From JAAEQG01 sp023133475 (GTDB lineage: Bacteria > Planctomycetota > Phycisphaerae > UBA1845), in NCBI GenBank assembly GCA_030631415.1, contig DAOVLE010000240.1, positions 1-7,578 on the forward strand: a stretch of 7,578 nucleotides of DNA. The letters are read 5' to 3'. Below the pieces are notes generated by a model. The model searched no databases and was not told the DNA's origin. It saw nothing but the letters and a program-made list of their open reading frames with translations. Below, in pieces: positions 1-6,033 of this stretch (its first letter is position 1; every line of letters starts with the position of its first letter). Position numbers and translations under genes: made by a program.

Positions 1-261
1 ATGTATTGCGTGAGGATGTTCTGGGCAGCCCTGACACGTTTGATCTTTCCATCACGTCATCTGCCCTCTGCATGGCCACGCAAGCGTGGACCATGCCACT
101 CGCCATATCTCCGCGCCCATCACGCCGGCGGGTTTGGCCTTGCTGGTCGGCGTGGACTCGTCCATGAAGGCGACCGAGTGCTGGAGGCGCAGGAGACAGC
201 CGGTCATGAGGATCGGCCGCCGCCGAAAGCGGGTTCCATTCCCTGGGCTGGGCGACAGGCA
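1..261. other. Left-edge stretch with no supported gene
   Basis: I see no supported gene here. The open frames on the plus strand are rich in Arg, His and Pro and look like chance frames in GC-rich DNA. A short minus-strand frame (165 down to 52, 37 codons, ATG start) has no recognisable domain. The stretch lies downstream of the decayed toxin remnant and may be further debris; no hairpin or repeat shared with the rest of the window was found. Confidence 0.5.
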
Positions 262-489
262 CTATGAGATGGGTAAATGCCGAACGCGGATGGAAGCGTC
301 GGTCACCACCACTATGGCACCGTCTCGCAACGCTTGCTCAAGAACCGAGATGTTCTATAGAAGCCCCCGTGCCTGAACAGATGGTCGGCCATCACGCATG
401 CGAAACAGAATCACCGACGGGAGCCGTTGGCGCGAACTCGACAGCAGTGTGCCGAAATCAGTATCCTGTGTGACGATCACGCATCGCAC
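262..489 (-). pseudogene. Decayed DUF5615 PIN-like toxin remnant
   Basis: Reading the minus strand from 489 gives 76 codons that look like the C-terminal two thirds of a DUF5615 PIN-like nuclease, the usual toxin partner of DUF433 antitoxins. Visible family marks are VIVTQDTDFGTLL at codons 4-16 (the conserved D-x-DFG acidic motif), PSVILFR at 24-30, and a C-terminal strand region ending IRVRHLPIS. Two lesions are seen. The N-terminal ~40 residues, which carry the first catalytic Asp in intact homologues, are missing, because the DUF433 stop codon lies only a few bases upstream in another frame. An in-frame TAG (355-357) also interrupts codon 45. The ATGA at the DUF433 stop, where the toxin would normally start, now opens a frame of only five codons. 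I infer that a deletion fused the antitoxin end to the middle of the toxin. Family assignment is from motif recognition. Confidence 0.72.
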
Positions 490-490
490 G

Positions 491-724
491 TCATGAACCC
501 GTCTGAGCCAAGGGGATGATGCGATCCTCGGTCAAACTGGCGGCATACTGCAAGGCTTCGGCGATGTCCTCTTGTTCGAGGTCGGGGTAGGCTTCGAGGA
601 TTTCCTCGGAGGACATCCCGCTCGCAACACAGCGAACCACCGTTGCCACCGGAATCCGCAGCTCCCGAATACAAGCCTGCCCCCCCATCTTGGCCGCGTC
701 AAACGTGATTCGGTTCAGCGCCAT
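491..724 (-). CDS. DUF433 family protein (antitoxin-like)
   Basis: A 77-residue protein matching the DUF433 pattern from end to end: RITFD at 5-9, MGGQACIRELRIPV at 13-26, then SSEEILEAYPDLEQEDIAEAL at about 38-58 and a short tail. DUF433 proteins are small helical proteins commonly encoded just upstream of DUF5615 PIN-like proteins and regarded as the antitoxin or DNA-binding half of VapBC-like modules. The start is well supported: GGAGG (732-736) lies 7 nt before the ATG (722-724). The expected partner follows immediately but is broken (262-489), so this is an orphan antitoxin-like gene. The last few codons (AQTGS) sit at the inferred deletion junction and may not be original. No sign of decay within the conserved region. 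Confidence 0.85.
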   Translation of the reverse strand: MALNRITFDAAKMGGQACIRELRIPVATVVRCVASGMSSEEILEAYPDLEQEDIAEALQYAASLTEDRIIPLAQTGS

Positions 725-760
725 TAGATTGCCTCCAAGACAGTGCTTCGAGCCTCGATC

Positions 761-769
761 ATTCTAGCA
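761..769 (-). promoter_or_regulatory. Candidate extended -10 promoter for the DUF433 gene
   Basis: On the minus strand the sequence TGCTAGAAT (769 down to 761) is an extended -10 (TGn plus TAGAAT). It lies about 36 nt before the DUF433 ATG, leaving a short leader that contains the strong GGAGG. No good -35 hexamer is placed at 16-18 nt, as is usual for extended -10 promoters. It is a sequence match only. Confidence 0.35.
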
Positions 770-808
770 TGTATGGGTCCGGGTATCGAGTCCACCGATA
801 TGGTTGCT

Positions 809-960
809 TCAGGTGTCGCCGTGCGCGGTGACGTGGGCGCTGAGTGATGTGGCCCACGCGGTCTGTGCGGTCGTGACCGGCGCCAGGTCACCCGCCACGA
901 GATCCAGGTTGGCCAAATTGGCACCCGCGTAGGTGACGAAGTTGTCCAGCCAGCCGTTGA
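809..960 (-). pseudogene. Relic of a secreted/structural-type protein gene
   Basis: About 50 codons read NGWLDNFVTYAGANLANL, then LVAGDLAPVTTAQTAWATSL, then a short tail to a TGA at 809-811. This resembles a segment I recall from bacterial, often planctomycete, proteins of unknown function with a pattern like FVTYANANLAALGLTAADLTPVTAAQTAW; the recollection is not verified. The fragment has no start of its own. Upstream it joins the end of element A copy 1 at about 963, and the long open frame continuing into the element is spurious. Downstream, the expected run of Ala/Gln-rich helix is replaced by HGDT and a stop. It looks truncated on both sides. No function can be given. Confidence 0.55.
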
Positions 961-963
961 ACG

Positions 964-1201
964 CGCCGGGTGCTCCCGACAAGCCCAAGGGTGGCACGGA
1001 CAAGGCCCGCGCCAATACGTCTGGAACAACCACCAAAGCTTTGTCGCGGGCCTTGTCCGTGGGCTTTTGTCCCGTGGTGCCCACAGAGCTTCCAGCGCCC
1101 AGCACGGGCAAGGACCGCCAGGTAGCGTCATCGCATGATGAACGTCTTCCAAGGGCGGTCCTTGCCCGTGCCACCCAACTACTTGCCCTGGCCACCCGCC
1201 G
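964..1201. repeat. Element A copy 1: double-hairpin repeat with imperfect TIRs
   Basis: A 238-bp element defined by comparison with copy 2 (2807-3064): the left 42 bp (964-1005) are identical and the right 42 bp (1160-1201) match at 38 of 42 positions. The left end and the reverse complement of the right end match at 30 of 42, giving imperfect terminal inverted repeats sharing GGGTGGCACGG. Hairpin 1 has a perfect 17-bp stem (995-1011 with 1045-1061) and a 33-nt loop. Hairpin 2 has a perfect 18-bp stem (1102-1119 with 1154-1171) and a 34-nt loop. No coding sequence is supported inside. Its right end overlaps the 3' end of the methyltransferase gene and supplies that gene's last seven codons and stop. 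It resembles a REP/REPIN or MITE-type non-autonomous element; no target duplication is evident. Confidence 0.85.
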
Positions 1202-2015
1202 GGGGTTCATGCGTGATTTGGCGAAGGTGTTCGACACTGTCGATCTGGCGGAGCAGTTCGAGGTCTTCGATCGGCCGCTCATGCGCCGCCGGGATGAACA
1301 GGGTGAATCCGGGATGCAGCAAGTGGGCGTAATCGCAAAGGTTCCCCACGGCGAAGCGGTGCATGGTCGATGGCATCAGTGGATGCGGCGTCGAGTAAAC
1401 CGCCGAGATGACGTGCTGGGGAAGGTAGAACCGCAGCAGATGCGATCGCAGACGCTCGAATCGCTCCGGCTTGGAAACGCGCATGGTATGCAAAGTGGTT
1501 TCCACACAACCGATTTGCCAAATCAACGCCGGTACGTCGGGTTGCAGCGATTGACGACGCAGCAGCAGGTCGGTGGCTTCGTACATCTGCATTCCCGCCA
1601 CGCAAGGGTCCACCATCAACTCGGCAAACAGGCAATCCATGGCTGAAATGCCCGGCAAGACCTGCACCTGCAGAGCCAGCAGGCCGGCCAAGTCTCGAAT
1701 GAGAAAGGGTGCGTACGCGCCGACGATCGGATGGCCGTGCATCGCGAACGTGACCGGCGGATGGTCCAGCGCGGCATCCAGCACCCGCGCGGCCATATGG
1801 TGATACGCGTTCAGCCGCTTCCCGGTTTCCTTGTAGCTGGTCTCGAACAGCGAGGTGACCCGCGGACACAGGCTTTCGAGATACGTTTGGGTCGCGATGC
1901 CCGTGTCGACATAGAGCACCTCGTTCGAGCGGCGGATCGCCCGCTCCGTCTCGCGGGTGATCTGGTCGATGTTCAAGACGCCGAGCCCGACGATGTAAAT
2001 GTCAACCACTGGCAT
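1179..2015 (-). CDS. Borosin-like peptide alpha-N-methyltransferase (tetrapyrrole methylase fold)
   Basis: A 278-residue protein of the SAM-dependent tetrapyrrole (corrin/porphyrin) methylase superfamily. IYIVGLGV at 6-13 is the N-terminal glycine-rich strand-loop, AMHGHP at 91-96 lies in the SAM-site region, LPGISAMDCLFAEL at 120-133 is the PGIS motif, and LIWQIG at 164-169 follows. Overall order resembles borosin methyltransferases (OphMA, SonM), which methylate backbone amides of a peptide. Tyr61, Arg67 and Tyr71 reproduce the spacing of the OphMA catalytic Tyr66, Arg72 and Tyr76. The position matching OphMA Tyr98 is His93. The gene overlaps the preceding gene by 14 nt with no well-spaced Shine-Dalgarno, suggesting translational coupling. 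The last seven residues (PAGGQGK) and the TAG come from element A copy 1, so the native C-terminus may be altered. Fold assignment is strong; the peptide substrate is inferred. A general small-molecule methylase is the alternative. Confidence 0.8.
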   Translation of the reverse strand: MPVVDIYIVGLGVLNIDQITRETERAIRRSNEVLYVDTGIATQTYLESLCPRVTSLFETSYKETGKRLNAYHHMAARVLDAALDHPPVTFAMHGHPIVGAYAPFLIRDLAGLLALQVQVLPGISAMDCLFAELMVDPCVAGMQMYEATDLLLRRQSLQPDVPALIWQIGCVETTLHTMRVSKPERFERLRSHLLRFYLPQHVISAVYSTPHPLMPSTMHRFAVGNLCDYAHLLHPGFTLFIPAAHERPIEDLELLRQIDSVEHLRQITHEPPAGGQGK

Positions 2016-2721
2016 CCCCTGTTTGCAGGTCGTGAATCAGATCGAGCAGCTTCTCGTATCGTTCGCCCGCGCCGCATACCCGAACGGCCTTTGCGGCTGT
2101 CTTGGCTGCAGACGACGCGATGTGGTGATTCCACGGCGGACTCGCCAACGCCTGAGTCGCCTCCTGCGCCGAAGCGTGGATTCTGTCCGGGCCGACCGTG
2201 AAGGGATGGATCGAAGCGGAGTAGGACACCTTCAGCCCGGCCTCTTGCGAGTCAACCACGGTGGGCGTGACGCGGATCATCCACTCGATTGCGGGCGGCA
2301 TGCCGTCGTCAGGTTCTTCGATCGGTCTGCCGCCTTCCGCGTCGGTCCCTTTTGACGTGAGATCACCGGGCCACGGGCGCAGAGAGGCCTCATACGTCAT
2401 CTGCGAGCCCGGCTCCGACGGTTGCGGCGTGTGTGGGGCCAATCGCAGCAACAGCTTGACCTCCGGCAGGACCAGAAGCGACGCGGTCTCCGTGTTGGAA
2501 GGACCTCGTCTCTCCGAGGGTTCGGCGGAGGCTTCGCCACGCGTAACGGCTTTGCCCAACAGCCCTAGCACACGCTCGTCCTGGCTGTGCAGGATATTCC
2601 GTTCCTCGTCGCTAAGGTCATAGCCTTCAAAGGCGCGTCGCGCATCGGTCATCGCCAGTTCGCGGAACGCTTCGTCCAGCAGCGCCCGAATCAGAAAGTC
2701 CGTCGCCGACCCACGCGTCAT
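2002..2721 (-). CDS. Candidate borosin-type precursor/partner with RiPP leader-like N-domain
   Basis: A 239-residue protein, no confident family for its full length. Residues 5-58 form a helical domain with the pattern DFLIRALLDEAFREL, AFEGYDLSDEER and a final LGLLGKAV. This resembles the borosin-binding leader of SonA (DFF, then GLTDEQ, then a last helix) and Franean1_4349-type RiPP leaders. Residues 60-80 are a polar linker. Two similar segments follow: about 83-117 (LPEVKLLLRLAP to MTYEASLRP) and about 142-176 (PPAIEWMIRVTP to VSYSASIHP), pointing to an internal duplication. The C-terminus has an Ala-rich helix with one Cys (216). The ATG at 2719-2721 is chosen because GAGG lies 9 nt upstream; the open frame extends 47 codons further, but that part runs into element A. 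Known split-borosin precursors are far shorter (about 70 residues), so it may be a precursor with a large core or an accessory partner. Confidence 0.62.
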   Translation of the reverse strand: MTRGSATDFLIRALLDEAFRELAMTDARRAFEGYDLSDEERNILHSQDERVLGLLGKAVTRGEASAEPSERRGPSNTETASLLVLPEVKLLLRLAPHTPQPSEPGSQMTYEASLRPWPGDLTSKGTDAEGGRPIEEPDDGMPPAIEWMIRVTPTVVDSQEAGLKVSYSASIHPFTVGPDRIHASAQEATQALASPPWNHHIASSAAKTAAKAVRVCGAGERYEKLLDLIHDLQTGDASG

Positions 2722-2779
2722 GAATCCAATCCTCGTGCAAGAGTTCCCGCTCGCGTCGCTCGTCAAGAGGCGACTGCCT

Positions 2780-2807
2780 AGTATAGCGACGGCGCAGCAA
2801 CCGTCAC
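2780..2807 (-). promoter_or_regulatory. Candidate sigma70-type promoter for the methyltransferase operon
   Basis: On the minus strand GTGACG (2807-2802) and TATACT (2785-2780) are separated by 16 nt. They lie about 60-85 nt upstream of the ATG at 2721. The -35-like hexamer abuts the left boundary of element A copy 2, so the repeat insertion may have shaped or replaced the native promoter. This is a sequence match only. Confidence 0.35.
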
Positions 2808-3064
2808 GCCGGGTGCTCCCGACAAGCCCAAGGGTGGCACGGACAAGGATCGCCCGGCACAAGGCGTCCGAATCATACCATGGTGTGTGCGGGCGATCTT
2901 TGTCCGTGCTCGGCGCGCGAGGGGTTGCCGACGTTCAACACGGACAAGCTCGGTCTTGGTCGTATCATAGCCGTTCCCCGATTCGAGAGACGCTCGCTCA
3001 GCAATCGCCCCTTGCCTCAGACGCTTGTCCGTGCCACCCATCTACTTGCCCAGGCCACCCGCCG
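2807..3064. repeat. Element A copy 2: double-hairpin repeat with imperfect TIRs
   Basis: A 258-bp element in the same orientation as copy 1. The left block 2807-2848 is identical to 964-1005, and the right block 3023-3064 matches 1160-1201 at 38 of 42 positions. Hairpin 1 pairs 2837-2856 with 2890-2909 (19 of 20, the exception a G-T wobble) around a 33-nt loop. Its outer stem is the same CACGGACAAGG as in copy 1, but the inner stem is ATCGCCCG/CGGGCGAT instead of CCCGCG/CGCGGG. Hairpin 2 has only an 11-bp stem (2939-2949 with 3023-3033) and a 73-nt gap. The interior is otherwise unlike copy 1. Open frames through it on both strands look spurious. Non-autonomous REP/MITE-like element or structured RNA. 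Confidence 0.85.
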
Positions 3065-3080
3065 CACAACGAGTCAAAAA

Positions 3081-3112
3081 ATGGGTGACTGTCCCCTGTT
3101 CCCCTGTTCCCA
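3081..3112 (+). repeat. Tandem TGTTCCCC tract resembling the RAYT 3' flank
   Basis: The plus strand reads GGGTGACTGTCCCC followed by two TGTTCCC units. The sequence just downstream of the RAYT stop, read on the minus strand from 7201 to 7169, has GGGGACTGTCCCC followed by a C run and TATTCC-TTATTCCCC. The shared core is GACTGTCCCC with a following pyrimidine-rich repeat. Here it marks the exact point where similarity of the metallopeptidase remnant (3112-3267) ends. I infer a REP/RAYT-related end or its remnant. Confidence 0.5.
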
Positions 3113-3267
3113 CGCGGATCATCGACACGCCCGTCCCGGCATGCTCGTCGATCCGGCAACGGTTCGACCTCTATCATCACGCCGTCCAGGTATTGAACGA
3201 ACGGCGCGGGGATGTCTCTGAGCACTGCCTCGACCAACTCGAAGAACGTGTTGCGAGAATGTCTCAT
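3112..3267 (-). pseudogene. 5' remnant of a zincin-like metallopeptidase gene
   Basis: The first 52 codons match the N-terminus of the small bacterial metallopeptidase family (DUF1025, zincin-like): FFELVEAVLRDIPAPFVQYL at 8-27, then the strand GVMIEVEPLPD at 29-39, then RVDDPR at 47-52. In intact members the sequence continues with a LLGLYxG segment and a C-terminal HExxH zinc site; both are absent. The frame instead runs into the TGTTCCCC tract and then element A copy 2, ending at 2998 with repeat-derived residues, so the product would be inactive. The ATG (3265-3267) lies 12 nt after the ATPase stop codon, so it was probably the last gene of the ATPase operon. The family call is from pattern memory. 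Confidence 0.68.
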
Positions 3268-3279
3268 TCTGATGACTCT

Positions 3280-6033
3280 CTACGGATTACCGTCAGCTTT
3301 CGGATGACGGAGACGCCAAACCCGTTTGTGGATCTCGATTGCGACGGTGACGGTCAACGCGCAGCCCAGCATGCCCAACCAGGCAGCCGGGTTGACGGGC
3401 TCCATCTCCAGCAGCGTGTGGCCCACGGGCAAGTACATCATCGCTATGTGGATCAGCATCGCTAGAGTAGAGCCCGCGATCAGGATGGGGTTGCGGAACG
3501 GAGACAGCCGGAAGGCGGATTTCGTTTCCGATCGGCAGTTGCCAATGTGGACGATTTCGAACAACACCATGAGCAGGAGAATCACGTTACGCGCTGAGAC
3601 CTCGCTCCATCCGGCCGAAAGCAACCACCCAAAAACGCCAAACGCGACACAACCCATCACAACCGCACCGATGACCGTGCGTTCGATCATGAGCCGGTTG
3701 AAAATGGGCTCCCGTGGCGGCCGCGGCTTGCGACGTAGAACGCCCCCCTCGCTCGGCTCAAACGCCAGGGCAACATCCTGGATGCCGTTGGTTACAAGAT
3801 TGAGCCACAGGAGCTGCACGGGGAGTAGCGGAAGCGGCATCCCGGTAGCGACGGCCAGTGTAACCAAGACCACCTCCGCAGCCCCGGTGGAAATCAGCAG
3901 GTAGATCACCTTGCGAACGTTGTCGTAGGCGACGCGCCCTTCCTCGATGCCGGCAACAATGGTGGCAAAGTTGTCATCGCTAATTACCAGTTCGGCGGCT
4001 TCGCGTGCAACATCGGTGCCCGATTTGCCCATGGCCACTCCGATGTTGGCGGCACGCAGCGCCGGAGCGTCGTTCACACCGTCCCCGGTTACCGCCACGT
4101 AGTGTCCCGCACGGCGGGCCGCGTCAACCAGCTCAAGCTTCTGGCGAGGGGTAACTCGAGCGAATACACGGCCACGCTCGACGGTCGCTTGCAGGTCCTC
4201 CGCGGATTTCCCTACGAGTTCGGGGCCAGTGACGACTTGGTCAGGCTGCGTGGCCAAGCCGAGGTCACGGGCGATTGCCAGCGCGGTGACCGGGTGGTCG
4301 CCGGTAATCATCGCGACCGACACGCCCGCATCGTGGCACGCGGCCACCGCTTCGCGAACCCCGGGCCGGAGAGGGTCGATCATGCCGACGAAACCCAAGA
4401 ACGAGAGTCCTGACGGATCCGACGGCGCCTGCAATGAATCCACGGAATCGGGAGCTTCACCCTGAGCCAGCCCCAGAACCCGATATCCTCGCTCGGCCAT
4501 GGACTCGGCCATGCCTTGCCATTCTTGGCGCGTGAGCGAACCGTCTTGGTCATCACACATGGCCAGGATGCGTTCCGGCGCACCTTTCACAAAGACCTGA
4601 TACGTCCCATCCACTCCGTGATACGACGCGGCAAACTGATACTCGGGTTCGAACGGGATTTCGTTAACCTGTGGGTGAGTGTTCAAGGTGCCATGACGAC
4701 TCCACCCGAGCTTCTGGGCCAAGGACAGCAACGCAACGTCTGTAGGATCACCATGCCACACCCAGGTTCCCTCGTTGCGGTGCAGGTCCGCCTCATTGCA
4801 GAGGACGGCAGCGCGGGCCAACTCTGTGAAGTGATCGGCTGACTCGATCGGCTCGCCCCGAAGGAGGACCTGCCCCTCCGGTGCGAACCCCTCCCCGGTG
4901 ACCTCGAATATGTCACCGTTCGGCAGGCGGACTTCGCGAACAGTCAGCTCATTGCAGGTCAGCGTTCCGGTCTTGTCGCTACCGATCAGCGTACAACTGC
5001 CCAGGCCTTCCACCGCCGCGAGTCGGCGGACGATCACGCCGCGACGAGCCATCCGGGTAGTGCCGATAGCCAACGCTACGGTCATGGCGACCGGCAACCC
5101 CTCGGGTATGGCAGAGACCGCCAAAGCGACCCCGAACATGAACATCGTGGTGACCGTGTGCCCGTGACCAAAGATGCCGACCAGGCCGACCAGGACCGCC
5201 GCCGCCAGGACCGCAACGGCTACTGTGCGGCTGAACCGTTCCATACGCTCCACCAGCGGCGGCTTACCGCCGGCGTCGCTCAGCACGTCCTGCGCGAGTT
5301 GCCCAACGCTCGTTGCTACGCCGGTCGCGACAACCAAACCCTTACCGCGACCACGAGCCACGACCGATCCGGCGTAGGTCATGTTCCGACGGTCGGCAAG
5401 GGGCGTCGATACGTCTCCAGTCCAGGCGGGATCCTTGAAGACCGCAAGCGACTCGCCAGTCAAGAGCGACTCGTCCACTTCCAGGCTGTGCGTAGATACA
5501 AGGCGCAGGTCCGCCGGCACACGGTTGCCGGATTCGACCAAGACCAGATCGCCTGGTACGACTTGTTCGGCGTCGAGTTCTCGCACCTCTCCGTCGCGCA
5601 CAACGGAAGCGCGGATCTTCAGGAACTTCTGAAGTGCACGGCTGCTTTTCTCAGCACGCCATTCCTGGTAGCCGCCGATCAGGGCATTGAGCAGCAGTAC
5701 AGCGGCGATGAAGCCGGCATCCTTCACGTCGCCAATCGCGATAGAAACCACTGCGGCGACGCCCAGAATATAGATAAGCGGGCTGTGGAATTGGCGCAGG
5801 AAAATGCCCCACAAGGTTGGGGCAGGCTGCTCCGGCAGTCGGTTGGGGCCATAGCTCTGCAGACGAGCTTCGGCTTCTGCAGAGGTAAGCCCGGTATCAG
5901 CGACGGAGAGAGCCTCGCGAACCCGTCCAGAGTTAAGCGCGTGCCAGGCGAGACCCGGCTCTCCACCCTGGTCATGATCCAGAAGTGGTCTCACGGCGCC
6001 TCGCACAACGGTAGAACGATTCCAAATTAACAT
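3280..6033 (-). CDS. P-type cation-transporting ATPase (P2-like)
   Basis: A 917-residue inner-membrane ion pump from the chosen start. Domains in order: N-terminal cation ATPase domain (AWHALN near 29, YGPNRLPE near 61-68); first hydrophobic pair (about 80-120); actuator domain with LTGES at 191-195; M4 with PEGLP at 311-315; phosphorylation motif DKTGT at 353-357 (Asp353 phosphorylated); nucleotide-binding KGAPE at 483-487; TGD at 577-579; hinge TGDGVNDAP at 649-657; then the C-terminal membrane segments. PEGLP in M4 is typical of P2A-type Ca pumps, but M6 reads NLVTNGIQD: Asn749 stands where SERCA has Asp800, so the transported ion is uncertain. The ATG at 6031-6033 is a best guess; an upstream ATG at 6102 would add 23 residues encoded by the cruciform repeat. 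It follows a universal stress protein gene and precedes the metallopeptidase remnant, suggesting one transcription unit. No lesions seen. Confidence 0.93.
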   Translation of the reverse strand: MLIWNRSTVVRGAVRPLLDHDQGGEPGLAWHALNSGRVREALSVADTGLTSAEAEARLQSYGPNRLPEQPAPTLWGIFLRQFHSPLIYILGVAAVVSIAIGDVKDAGFIAAVLLLNALIGGYQEWRAEKSSRALQKFLKIRASVVRDGEVRELDAEQVVPGDLVLVESGNRVPADLRLVSTHSLEVDESLLTGESLAVFKDPAWTGDVSTPLADRRNMTYAGSVVARGRGKGLVVATGVATSVGQLAQDVLSDAGGKPPLVERMERFSRTVAVAVLAAAVLVGLVGIFGHGHTVTTMFMFGVALAVSAIPEGLPVAMTVALAIGTTRMARRGVIVRRLAAVEGLGSCTLIGSDKTGTLTCNELTVREVRLPNGDIFEVTGEGFAPEGQVLLRGEPIESADHFTELARAAVLCNEADLHRNEGTWVWHGDPTDVALLSLAQKLGWSRHGTLNTHPQVNEIPFEPEYQFAASYHGVDGTYQVFVKGAPERILAMCDDQDGSLTRQEWQGMAESMAERGYRVLGLAQGEAPDSVDSLQAPSDPSGLSFLGFVGMIDPLRPGVREAVAACHDAGVSVAMITGDHPVTALAIARDLGLATQPDQVVTGPELVGKSAEDLQATVERGRVFARVTPRQKLELVDAARRAGHYVAVTGDGVNDAPALRAANIGVAMGKSGTDVAREAAELVISDDNFATIVAGIEEGRVAYDNVRKVIYLLISTGAAEVVLVTLAVATGMPLPLLPVQLLWLNLVTNGIQDVALAFEPSEGGVLRRKPRPPREPIFNRLMIERTVIGAVVMGCVAFGVFGWLLSAGWSEVSARNVILLLMVLFEIVHIGNCRSETKSAFRLSPFRNPILIAGSTLAMLIHIAMMYLPVGHTLLEMEPVNPAAWLGMLGCALTVTVAIEIHKRVWRLRHPKADGNP

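Noticed and set aside
52..165. A 37-codon minus-strand ORF with an ATG start
   Set aside because: No ribosome site or domain that I can support; too short and ambiguous.
995..1171. Intrinsic terminators at the element A hairpins
   Set aside because: On the minus strand, where the genes are read, no T-run follows the stems; loops of 33-34 nt are also unlike typical terminators.
809..1282. A 157-codon minus-strand open frame as an intact gene
   Set aside because: Only the last ~50 codons look protein-like; the rest reads through element A and antisense-frame methyltransferase sequence.
933..1646. A 237-codon plus-strand open frame
   Set aside because: It is opposite the methyltransferase gene and element A, has no recognisable motif, and looks like an antisense shadow.
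2722..2862. N-terminal extension of the precursor-like protein by 47 residues
   Set aside because: It overlaps the promoter region and element A copy 2, while a good Shine-Dalgarno precedes the ATG at 2721.
964..3064. Integron attC sites or a CRISPR array
   Set aside because: No GTTRRRY/RYYYAAC core sites and no regularly spaced identical repeats; the two elements are 1.6 kb apart and have terminal inverted repeats.
5158..6030. A 290-codon plus-strand open frame
   Set aside because: It lies fully antisense to the well-supported ATPase gene and shows no domain.
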